Below are positions 7,258 to 14,148 of a stretch of DNA of 17,972 bases, in pieces. Numbering within the stretch: the first letter of the stretch is position 1; every line of letters starts with the position of its first letter. The translations under genes were made by a program, and so were the position numbers. Below the pieces are notes generated by a model. It made no database searches, was not told the origin of the DNA, and saw nothing but the letters and a program-made list of their open reading frames with translations. Source of the stretch: Bacteroidales bacterium UBA4353 (lineage in GTDB: Bacteria; Bacteroidota; Bacteroidia; Bacteroidales; Paludibacteraceae); assembly GCA_002394025.1 (NCBI GenBank), contig DGSV01000080.1, forward strand, positions 1 to 17,972, read 5' to 3'.

Positions 7258-9429
7258 TTATATAATTCTTGGTAGTTCAATGGTGAATGTTGTTTTGTTG
7301 CCATCGCAGTGGAAGTATATTTTTCCTCCCGATGCTTCCACGATGTGTTTGCTGATAGCCAGTCCCAGTCCGCTGCCTGTGCTTTTGGTGGTAAAGTTGG
7401 GCACGAAGATTTTGTCTCTGATGTCTTCAGGGACTCCTATGCCGTTGTCTATCACGTTGATTATCGCCCAATTCTTCGCCGTAGTCAGTGTTACCGTTAT
7501 TTCGGGGTCCGGTTGCGCCGCGAGGGCTTGCAAAGCGTTTTTGAGCAGGTTATTGAGCACTTGTGTGATTTGCTCGGTGTCGGTGGTCACTATTACACCC
7601 TGTTGTTGTCCGAGGTAGTTGATGGGTATCTCGCGGATGTTAGCCTTGAAGAGGTTGACGACAGCGAAGAGTTTTTGAGCTACGTCAACCGTAGTGATAT
7701 CCGGTTCCGGCATCTTGGCAAAGTCCGAGAAGCTTGTTGCGATATGGCTCAGGTTGTCGATTTGTTCGATGAGCAGTGGTGACGATTGATCGAAGTACTG
7801 ACTGAAGCGTTCCGGGTCGATGTCTTTGAGGCGTTGCATCTGCTGTATGGTGAGGCGCATGGGCGTCAGCGGGTTTTTGATTTCATGGGCTACCTGACGT
7901 GCCATGGTTCTCCATGCCTCTTGGCGTTCAGCCTGTTTGAGTTGCTTGAGGCTGCTCTCAAGTTGGTCAACCATATTGTTGTAGTAGCCTATCAGTTGTC
8001 CGAATTCGTCTTTGTCGGCATAGTCTATCTTTTCGTTTTTATGTCCTATGGCAAAGTCCCGCATTTTGTCTGACACGAGTTTCAGCGGGCGTATGAGTTG
8101 TCTGCTGAGCCAGAACACCAGCAGTACCGAAAGCACGGCGATGGCGAGGTATATTGGCAGCAGGCGACTGAGCAGTGAGTCAACGGCATCATTGACTTCG
8201 TCGCTGGATATGAACAGCGGTACGGCGATATAACCTATCAGTTCATAGTCGCCGTTATAGAATTCCGTGTATGCCGAGAGGTATGACAATTCGGAAATTT
8301 TTTCGCTCATCAGGCATGTGGGTTTATCGGCGAAATAGGGTTTAGGCGCCATGTTATGACCTATGATGTGGTTTGCGAACAGGTCGGGCTGCGAGCTTCC
8401 GATGAGTCTGCCGAAGATGTCATAGACGTGTATGTCGGAGTGGTAGGCAAAGCTCAGGTCTTTGAGGCTGACGTTGAGCGACTGGGTATTGGTGGCGTCA
8501 AGTGTGGTGTTGAAGAAGTATGTCTCCTGCAGGAATTTCTGTATGTATGCTGCTTTTTGCGTGAGGTCGCGTCGTTGCTGGGCTTCGTAGGAGCGACGCG
8601 AGAAGTTGACCATAATGGCGTATATGATTACGAACGACGCTATGAGTACCATTCCGAAGAGCACCTGCAGCCGATCTGTAAGACGCATATCATGGCGGAT
8701 ATAGTGTCGGAACAGGATGTATATGGCATAGGCGACGTAGATGCTGAAAAAGAGCAGAATAAGCAGGTAATAGGTTCGTATTTTCCGCGCACGGGTATTG
8801 TCGCCGTCGTGGGATAGGGAGCGGTAGGAGAAACTGTCGGAAAAGCGTGTATTGCTGTTTTGGGCCTCATCGGCGGGTGACAAATCCTTGTGGCTCAAAC
8901 CAAACAACCGGCGCCCCGAAGCATCGAAAATAGAGTAGGCATTGTTGTCACCCGACGATATCGAATAACTCTTGTCAAGAAATAGGAAAGGTGCAAAAAA
9001 TACGTTTTGCAGCTCTTGATTTTCAAATGGATAGCGATGCTTTAAGGGTACTATGGTCAGCACTGCGAAATTCTTGACAGAGGTCCACAGGCATAGTGCC
9101 TGAACATTGTTGAGGTCTTGGAAAAACCATTGGTTGAAGGTATTCATGCGCACGTCGGATACGGCAAGGGTGTTGTCGGTCCAAAAGCAGAGCCCTGTCT
9201 CGTTGAAGATGTATATCACACAATGCTGATTGTCGGTATTGATATGTCGCACCGAGTCAGGTGTGGCGCTGTTGAGTACGTCATGGAATGTGTTTGTCAA
9301 CGTCTCGGCCGCCTTGCATTGTTGGCTGACAACTTTTTGCAGCCGTTTGCCGCGACTCTCCAGACTAGTGCATGACAGGGTCGCTATGCTGACCAATAGC
9401 AGGATTATATGTGTTAGGTATGACCTCAA
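7258..9429 (-). CDS. NtrY-like membrane sensor histidine kinase
   Basis: This 723-residue kinase has an N-terminal hydrophobic segment (8-19) ending in a lipobox-like LSC at 18-20 and an extracytoplasmic region at about 21-216. Two more helices (about 218-241 and 256-275) precede a second extracytoplasmic region (about 276-420). A helix at about 423-441 then leads into a HAMP linker, the HisKA domain with HEIKNP (phospho-acceptor His515), and the HATPase domain (N box NLLKNALQAL at 627-636, DNGIG at 661-665, GSGLGLA at 685-691). The HisKA region resembles NtrY. The start is TTG at 9429, one base after the glycosyltransferase stop. The next in-frame ATG is about residue 95 and would lose the export segment, and no ATG lies upstream before a stop codon. 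No response regulator gene is nearby, so the partner and signal are unknown. The same transcript probably continues into the lipoprotein and dacB. Confidence 0.9.
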   Translation of the reverse strand: MRSYLTHIILLLVSIATLSCTSLESRGKRLQKVVSQQCKAAETLTNTFHDVLNSATPDSVRHINTDNQHCVIYIFNETGLCFWTDNTLAVSDVRMNTFNQWFFQDLNNVQALCLWTSVKNFAVLTIVPLKHRYPFENQELQNVFFAPFLFLDKSYSISSGDNNAYSIFDASGRRLFGLSHKDLSPADEAQNSNTRFSDSFSYRSLSHDGDNTRARKIRTYYLLILLFFSIYVAYAIYILFRHYIRHDMRLTDRLQVLFGMVLIASFVIIYAIMVNFSRRSYEAQQRRDLTQKAAYIQKFLQETYFFNTTLDATNTQSLNVSLKDLSFAYHSDIHVYDIFGRLIGSSQPDLFANHIIGHNMAPKPYFADKPTCLMSEKISELSYLSAYTEFYNGDYELIGYIAVPLFISSDEVNDAVDSLLSRLLPIYLAIAVLSVLLVFWLSRQLIRPLKLVSDKMRDFAIGHKNEKIDYADKDEFGQLIGYYNNMVDQLESSLKQLKQAERQEAWRTMARQVAHEIKNPLTPMRLTIQQMQRLKDIDPERFSQYFDQSSPLLIEQIDNLSHIATSFSDFAKMPEPDITTVDVAQKLFAVVNLFKANIREIPINYLGQQQGVIVTTDTEQITQVLNNLLKNALQALAAQPDPEITVTLTTAKNWAIINVIDNGIGVPEDIRDKIFVPNFTTKSTGSGLGLAISKHIVEASGGKIYFHCDGNKTTFTIELPRII

Positions 9430-9430
9430 G

Positions 9431-10366
9431 TTATTGTTTTTTAGTCTCCTTATAGTCTCGTACGAAATATACGGGTCTTTGTTTGACTTCGTTGAAAACT
9501 CTGGCGAGGTATTCGCCGATGATACCGATGGTTAGCAGTTGCACTCCGCCAAGAAACAGAATAACCGTCATCAGTGTGGGATATCCTGCCACGGGGTCGC
9601 CGAATAGCAACGCCTTGACGAAAACATAGACCATATATATGAATGCGAGCAGTGATACGAGCACTCCAACAAGTGTTGCGAGGCGGAGAGGTGCCGTGGT
9701 ATATGACGTAATCCCTTCCATGGCGAGGGCAAAAAGCTTGCCGAAATTAAAACTTGACTTGCCTTGCGTCCTGTCGTTGCGGTCAAATTCCACTGCCGTT
9801 TTCCGAAATCCTATGTATGTGAACAGGCCTTTGGTGTAACGTCCTGACTCTCGCAGTTTGCGCATAGCCTCAATGCATTTGCGGTCCAGCAGTCGAAAGT
9901 CTCCCACATTGGGCAGAATATCAATTTTAGTGGAGCCTTGCAGAATGCGATAGAATGTCAGCGAGAGTTGTTTGCGGAGCCATGACTCACGCCCCCGCGA
10001 TTTACGGCGAGCATAAACATCGTCGTAGCCTTCACGCCATTTTAGTACCATGTCTTTGATGACCGAAGGAGGGTCTTGCAGGTCGGCGTCCATGATTATC
10101 ATGGCGTCGCCGGTGGCGTAATCGAAACCGGCAAGCATGGCGTTTTCTTTACCGAAGTTGCGCGACAAATCGACGTACGCCACGTCATCGCGCTCGTTAT
10201 GAAGCGCTTCCAGTATGCTTAAGGTGCCGTCGGTGCTGCCGTCGTTGACAAATAGATATTCCCATTGGTAGTCGGGCATATCACTTTTGGCGATGTCAAG
10301 GGCCTGAATGAGAGGCGCTATGTTGTCCTGCTCGTTATAGGCTGGTATAAGAATGGTGATTTTCAT
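9431..10366 (-). CDS. GT2 glycosyltransferase, polyprenol-phosphate sugar transferase type (GtrB/DPM1-like)
   Basis: This 311-residue enzyme has a GT-A family 2 domain: ILIPAYNEQDN at 5-15, VNDGSTDG at 40-47, and the metal-binding DAD at 93-95 in MDADLQDPP. Two C-terminal membrane helices follow (about 229-252 and 264-286). This layout is typical of enzymes that move a sugar from a nucleotide donor to a polyprenyl phosphate on the cytoplasmic face of the inner membrane, such as GtrB, CsbB and yeast DPM1 relatives. The sugar cannot be read from the sequence. The ATG at 10366 follows the gluQRS stop by 4 bases and starts directly at the MKITILIPAYN strand. A TTG at 10387 would overlap gluQRS, so I rejected it. 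The stop is one base before the kinase start, so the two are probably co-translated. Confidence 0.92.
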   Translation of the reverse strand: MKITILIPAYNEQDNIAPLIQALDIAKSDMPDYQWEYLFVNDGSTDGTLSILEALHNERDDVAYVDLSRNFGKENAMLAGFDYATGDAMIIMDADLQDPPSVIKDMVLKWREGYDDVYARRKSRGRESWLRKQLSLTFYRILQGSTKIDILPNVGDFRLLDRKCIEAMRKLRESGRYTKGLFTYIGFRKTAVEFDRNDRTQGKSSFNFGKLFALAMEGITSYTTAPLRLATLVGVLVSLLAFIYMVYVFVKALLFGDPVAGYPTLMTVILFLGGVQLLTIGIIGEYLARVFNEVKQRPVYFVRDYKETKKQ

Positions 10367-10370
10367 ATCT

Positions 10371-11273
10371 TTATGCGCTAATAACAATGTCTTTGGGTTC
10401 TAAATTCCTGTAGTCAAAGATGTTGAGCACTTCTTGTGCCGTCATAGGTGTCATATATGGTGTGATATGGCTTTTATAGGCAATCATGCCAATAATCTGC
10501 TGCGGAGTGTAATGTTCTTTGAGCACTCCGAGGTGGAGGCTTTCATCGCGCTTTGAGAGTCGTTGACCGTGCTCGTTGATTAAGAGCGGCAGATGGGCAT
10601 AATGCTGCGTTGGCAGCCCAAGGGTTGTAGCGATAGCCATTTGCTGATGTGCCGAGAGTAGCAGGTCGCGTCCTCGGACCACTTGTTGTATGCCACAGAG
10701 CGCGTCGTCAATGGTCACCGCGAGTTGATAGGCGAATGCTCCGTCGGCCCGGCGTATGATGATATCGCCACATTGCTGTCTTAGGTTTGCCCGTTGTTCG
10801 CCGTAAATCAGGTCTGTATAGGTGCTTTGCCTATCTGGCATAATCATTCTCCACGCCGGTTTGCGCCGGGTCATCATGCTTGCTACGTCTGCCGGTGTGA
10901 GTGCTCGGCACGTGCCGGCATATACGATGCGGTTGTCGGTCTGGTGCGGCGCCTGGGTTGCCATGATGTCGGCCCGTGTGCAGAAACAGGGATATACAAG
11001 TTCGAGGCGCGTGAGCCGATCGTAATAGTACTCGTAGATGGCTTTGCGGCGGCTTTGGTAGAGGACATCTCCGTCCCACGTGAGTCCGAGCCATTCAAGG
11101 TCGCGCAATATCTGGTCGGCATAGTGCTCACTGCTACGCTCGGGATCCAAATCCTCAATACGCAACAACCACGCACTGCCCTGACTTTTAGCGAAAAGCC
11201 ACGACAGCAATGCCGCATAAACATTCCCCAGATGCATACGCCCTGTGGGACTTGGCGCAAAACGTCCGGTCAT
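10371..11273 (-). CDS. gluQRS: glutamyl-Q tRNA(Asp) synthetase
   Basis: GluQRS is a truncated GluRS paralogue that attaches glutamate to the queuosine base at position 34 of tRNA(Asp). The protein has 300 residues, so it is the catalytic half of a class I GluRS without the anticodon-binding domain. Visible features are the start FAPSPTGRMHLGN (residues 5-17, HIGH-like HLGN), LRIEDLDPER at 37-46, and the KMSKS counterpart LSKRDE at 239-244. It also has the zinc ligand set of the family: C96, C98, Y118 and C122. These distinguish it from GltX. The ATG at 11273 lies about 20 bases downstream of a predicted transcription start. It leads an operon with a glycosyltransferase 4 bases further on. In many Proteobacteria gluQ is instead next to dksA; no such gene is here. 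Confidence 0.95.
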   Translation of the reverse strand: MTGRFAPSPTGRMHLGNVYAALLSWLFAKSQGSAWLLRIEDLDPERSSEHYADQILRDLEWLGLTWDGDVLYQSRRKAIYEYYYDRLTRLELVYPCFCTRADIMATQAPHQTDNRIVYAGTCRALTPADVASMMTRRKPAWRMIMPDRQSTYTDLIYGEQRANLRQQCGDIIIRRADGAFAYQLAVTIDDALCGIQQVVRGRDLLLSAHQQMAIATTLGLPTQHYAHLPLLINEHGQRLSKRDESLHLGVLKEHYTPQQIIGMIAYKSHITPYMTPMTAQEVLNIFDYRNLEPKDIVISA

Positions 11274-11298
11274 AAGATACCTGTCAACTAATTCTACG

Positions 11299-11330
11299 CA
11301 AAGTTACAGTTTTTTTGCGTATTAGGCAAA
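11299..11330 (-). promoter_or_regulatory. Bacteroides-type promoter for the gluQRS operon
   Basis: On the minus strand TTTG (11330-11327) is followed after 20 bases by TAACTTTG (11306-11299), a perfect fit to TTTG-N20-TAnnTTTG. The predicted start near 11295 gives a leader of about 20 bases to the ATG at 11273. No other match was found in the 182-base gap, and the next clear match is the one before uvrA. This promoter may therefore drive all six genes from gluQRS to the MacB-type permease. It was found by eye. Confidence 0.75.
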
Positions 11331-11350
11331 TGGTAGTTGTTGTTGAAAAA

Positions 11351-11374
11351 ACAAGGATTGAAGAACAAGGATTA
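11351..11374. repeat. two direct copies of AACAAGGATT upstream of the gluQRS promoter
   Basis: AACAAGGATT occurs at 11351-11360 and 11365-11374 on the plus strand, separated by GAAG, so the repeat period is 14 bases. The copies lie about 21 to 44 bases upstream of the -33 box of the gluQRS promoter. They could be a regulator site or chance repetition in AT-rich spacer; the sequence alone does not decide. Confidence 0.5.
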
Positions 11375-11430
11375 ATGGGCAGTCGCCCCGGATTTTATGA
11401 ATACGAGTGCTGTGTTTGTGTGAAAATCAT

Positions 11431-11449
11431 GATATGCCACATGGCTATC
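11431..11449 (-). terminator. possible weak intrinsic terminator after the helicase gene
   Basis: Seven bases after the helicase stop, the minus strand can form a hairpin. GATAGCC pairs with GGCATATC around an ATGT loop, giving seven pairs with one bulged A. It is followed by ATGATTTTC, which holds only four Ts, so termination would be weak. The place is right, between two divergently purposed but co-directional operons. A folding calculation or transcript 3'-end data would be needed to confirm it. Confidence 0.35.
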
Positions 11450-11455
11450 GTGGGG

Positions 11456-13792
11456 CTATTCTACTGTTAGTCTGGCGAATTTTTCGAGCATGGTTTTTTT
11501 GCCGCCTTCGTCGAACATGATTTCTATCTTAACATTGTCGTTTTCGGTATAGATATCTGTTATTGTTCCTTTGCCGAATACCGCATGGCATACTCTCATG
11601 CCAGCCGTAAATGACGATTGTGCCTGTTGTCTGTTGCCTTTGACGTATGCCGAGCCAACGGGTGTTTTATTGATTTGCCGCGTAGCGGGTGTGTATGTTG
11701 TTGAGGTTTGTGAGGGAAATGGTGAGTGACTGTCACCTATGTTGTTCCATGTATCAAGCTCGTCTTCGAAGTCATAATCGTAGCGTCCGCTGTATTGCCT
11801 TGTGAAACTTTGCTTTCGGAACAGGTGCTGAGGTTTGTCAATGTATTTGTCATCTATCTCGCTCAGGAACCGGCTGGGCACGCAGAATGTCGTTTTGCCG
11901 TTACGAAAGCGCTGTGCCGCAAATCCGAGGTAGCAATATTTCTTGGCACGTGTTATAGCCACGTAGAACAGGCGTCGTTCTTCCTCCACATCATCCTCGC
12001 TTTGTGACATATCAGAAGGAAATAGTCCTTCTTCGAGTCCGAGCACGAATATGACGTCATATTCCAGTCCTTTGGCGGCATGGATGGTCATCATGGTTAC
12101 TTTTTCGCTTTGGTCGTCTTCTTTGTCGTCTTGGTCTGTTTGCAGCGCTACTGTTGATAGGAAGTCGCTAAGCAGAATAGTCTGCTCGTCGTTGATTTGT
12201 CGTTGTTGTTCTTCGAATTCATGAATGCCGGTGAGCAGTTCCTGCAGGTTTTCGTGTCGTGAGATGCCTTCCGGCGTGTCATCTGCGGCGGCATCAGCCA
12301 TAAGTCCGCTATGTTCAAGGATGTTTTTGGCTACGTTATAGGCGTCATTGGTGCGCATATCCTCTATGGCATTGTTGATGAGTTGCGTGAATGCCGCGAG
12401 TTTCTTGTGAGTTCCGGCATTGACGTCGAGGTGGTATTGCATAGGGTTGAGCAATACGTGCCAAGCCGGTACGTCATATTGCCGTGCAGCCAGTAGTATC
12501 TTGTTGACGGTCGTAGGTCCTATGCCTCGTGCCGGCACGTTGATGATGCGTGTGAGGCTTTCTTCATCGCGGTTGTTGACCAGCAGACGCATATATGCCA
12601 GCGCGTCCTTGATTTCGCGTCGTTGGTAGAAACTATGTCCGCCATAGACGCGGTAGGGGATATTATATTTGCGCAACACCTGTTCCAGTACACGGCTCTG
12701 GGCATTAGTGCGATAGAGCATGGCTATGTTTTCGAGGTTGATGTCGCGGCGTTGAAGCTTAACGATATTCCGGGCTGTGAGTTCGGCTTCTTCCGTATCG
12801 GTGTCGGCCTTGAGGATATGCAGCACTTCGCCGTCATTGCCCATGGAATATACCTGCTTGGGTATCTGGTTTTTATTATGACTTATCAAACTATTGGCGG
12901 CGCTGACTATATTTTGTGTGCTACGATAGTTCTGTTCCAGTTTATAGAGTTTCGATTCGGGGTATTGCTGCTGGAAGTTGAGGATGTTGTAGATGTTAGC
13001 GCCCCGGAAACTATATATGCTTTGCGCGTCATCGCCCACAACGCATATGCGGTGGTGCAGTTCGGCGAGCTTGCGCACTATGAGGTACTGCGAGAAGTTG
13101 GTGTCCTGATACTCGTCAACAAGTATGAATTGGAATATTTCCTGGTATTTGCGCAGTATGTCGGGGAAGTCGCGCAGCAGCACGTTGGTGTTGTATAGCA
13201 GGTCGTCGAAGTCCATAGCGTTCGAGGCTTTGAGCCTTTTGTTGTATTCGGCGTAAATTTCTGCCATTCTATAGAGTCGTGCCTGTTGATCACGTTGTGT
13301 GATGTCGTGGTCGGTGGAGTATTTGCGCGGTGATATGAGAGCGTTTTTCGCAGCTGAAATTCTGTTGTATAATGTGCTCGCTTTGTAGAGTTTGTCGTCG
13401 AGTTTGAGGTCTTTGACGATACGTTTGAGCAGGTTTTTTGTGTCATCGGTGTCGTAGATGGTGAAGTCTCGTGTATATCCCATGTTTTGAGCCTCAACGC
13501 GCAGTATGCGGCTGCAGATATGGTGAAAAGTTCCCATCCACAGGTAGTGGGTATGTCTTCCCGGTAGCAGTTGCTCTATGCGCGACTGCATTTCACGCGC
13601 CGCTTTGTTGGTAAATGTCAGCGCAAGGATGTTGCCGGGTTTCATGCCCTGCTCGATGAGGTAGGCTATTTTGTATGTCAGCACGCGTGTCTTGCCCGAA
13701 CCGGCTCCGGCGATAACAAGCGACGGACCTGTGATGTCTCGTACGGCTTGGGCTTGACTATCATTGAGTTGTGAGAAAATATCTGTTGTCAT
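11456..13792 (-). CDS. uvrD: UvrD/PcrA-type superfamily 1A DNA helicase
   Basis: This 778-residue 3'-5' DNA helicase belongs with UvrD/PcrA, which remove the excised strand in nucleotide excision repair and displace RecA or stalled polymerases. The SF1A motifs are in order: Q-motif region near 10-17, Walker A AGAGSGKT at 28-35, TFTNKAAREM near 60, DEYQD at 226-230, and GDDAQSIYSFRGA at 253-265. Towards the C-terminus come TMMTIHAAKGLEYD, an ITRAKK motif, and a tail starting GMRVCHAVFGKG. That tail is the small Tudor-like module of PcrA/UvrD that contacts RNA polymerase, which separates it from Rep. The start is ATG at 13792, two bases past the stop of the upstream membrane gene. A GTG at 13795 overlaps that stop and adds one residue. 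It is probably the last gene of the mraY operon, with a possible weak terminator just after it. Confidence 0.94.
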   Translation of the reverse strand: MTTDIFSQLNDSQAQAVRDITGPSLVIAGAGSGKTRVLTYKIAYLIEQGMKPGNILALTFTNKAAREMQSRIEQLLPGRHTHYLWMGTFHHICSRILRVEAQNMGYTRDFTIYDTDDTKNLLKRIVKDLKLDDKLYKASTLYNRISAAKNALISPRKYSTDHDITQRDQQARLYRMAEIYAEYNKRLKASNAMDFDDLLYNTNVLLRDFPDILRKYQEIFQFILVDEYQDTNFSQYLIVRKLAELHHRICVVGDDAQSIYSFRGANIYNILNFQQQYPESKLYKLEQNYRSTQNIVSAANSLISHNKNQIPKQVYSMGNDGEVLHILKADTDTEEAELTARNIVKLQRRDINLENIAMLYRTNAQSRVLEQVLRKYNIPYRVYGGHSFYQRREIKDALAYMRLLVNNRDEESLTRIINVPARGIGPTTVNKILLAARQYDVPAWHVLLNPMQYHLDVNAGTHKKLAAFTQLINNAIEDMRTNDAYNVAKNILEHSGLMADAAADDTPEGISRHENLQELLTGIHEFEEQQRQINDEQTILLSDFLSTVALQTDQDDKEDDQSEKVTMMTIHAAKGLEYDVIFVLGLEEGLFPSDMSQSEDDVEEERRLFYVAITRAKKYCYLGFAAQRFRNGKTTFCVPSRFLSEIDDKYIDKPQHLFRKQSFTRQYSGRYDYDFEDELDTWNNIGDSHSPFPSQTSTTYTPATRQINKTPVGSAYVKGNRQQAQSSFTAGMRVCHAVFGKGTITDIYTENDNVKIEIMFDEGGKKTMLEKFARLTVE

Positions 13793-13794
13793 CA

Positions 13795-14148
13795 CTATTT
13801 AGCTATTAACGCGCATCCGCTGATGATTAGCAGCACTCCTATCCATTGCGCCACTCTGACATTTTCGTGGAATATGACTGTGGCGCACAGCATACCGAAT
13901 ACGTATGTCAGGCTTGATAGCGGATATGCTATTGAGAAGGGGTAATTCTTGAGAAGGTACATCCACAGCAGACTTGCCAAAGTGAATGTTATGCCGCTTG
14001 CCAGTAGCCACCAGTTGGTGAGTAGTGAGCGCACGAATGTCCATGAGGCTGTTACGTGGCCCATGATATGCAGGGCATGCTTGAGGAGCACTTGGGCGGC
14101 GCAGAGCAGGATGCTCTGGGTGAGAGTTATGGTAATCAGGCGTATCAT
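13795..14148 (-). CDS. small four-helix DMT/EamA-type membrane transporter (SMR/ArnE-like)
   Basis: The protein has 117 residues and four hydrophobic helices: about 4-26, 46-66, 70-92 and 97-116. It equals a single EamA half-unit, like the small multidrug resistance proteins and ArnE/ArnF, which work as dimers. Family-like features are QVLLKHAL near 19-26, a YPLSSLTYV stretch in helix 3 and QWIGVLLIISG in helix 4. ArnE/F flip a polyprenol-linked aminosugar and SMR proteins export cations or guanidinium; I cannot choose between these. The gene is tightly packed. Its ATG overlaps the ftsW stop as ATGA, and its TAG stop is followed two bases later by the helicase ATG. That places it, unusually, inside the peptidoglycan-precursor operon, which invites but does not prove a lipid-carrier role. 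Confidence 0.85.
   Translation of the reverse strand: MIRLITITLTQSILLCAAQVLLKHALHIMGHVTASWTFVRSLLTNWWLLASGITFTLASLLWMYLLKNYPFSIAYPLSSLTYVFGMLCATVIFHENVRVAQWIGVLLIISGCALIAK

Noticed and set aside
7239..7304. A 22-residue N-terminal extension of the lipoprotein from an ATG at 7304.
   Set aside because: It would bury the signal peptide behind hydrophilic residues and overlap the kinase coding sequence by 47 bases.
8356..8817. A 153-codon plus-strand open frame opposite the kinase.
   Set aside because: Composition is that of an antisense frame (Val- and Glu-rich) and the kinase frame is clearly real.
10367..10387. A TTG start for the glycosyltransferase at 10387.
   Set aside because: It overlaps the end of gluQRS, and the family N-terminus (KITILIPAYN) begins right after the ATG at 10366.
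10794..11291. A 165-codon plus-strand open frame opposite gluQRS.
   Set aside because: It covers the conserved GluQRS catalytic core in antisense and has no protein-like features of its own.
12623..13198. A 191-codon plus-strand open frame opposite the UvrD helicase.
   Set aside because: It mirrors helicase motif regions, has no recognisable features and no promoter, and every supported gene is on the other strand.
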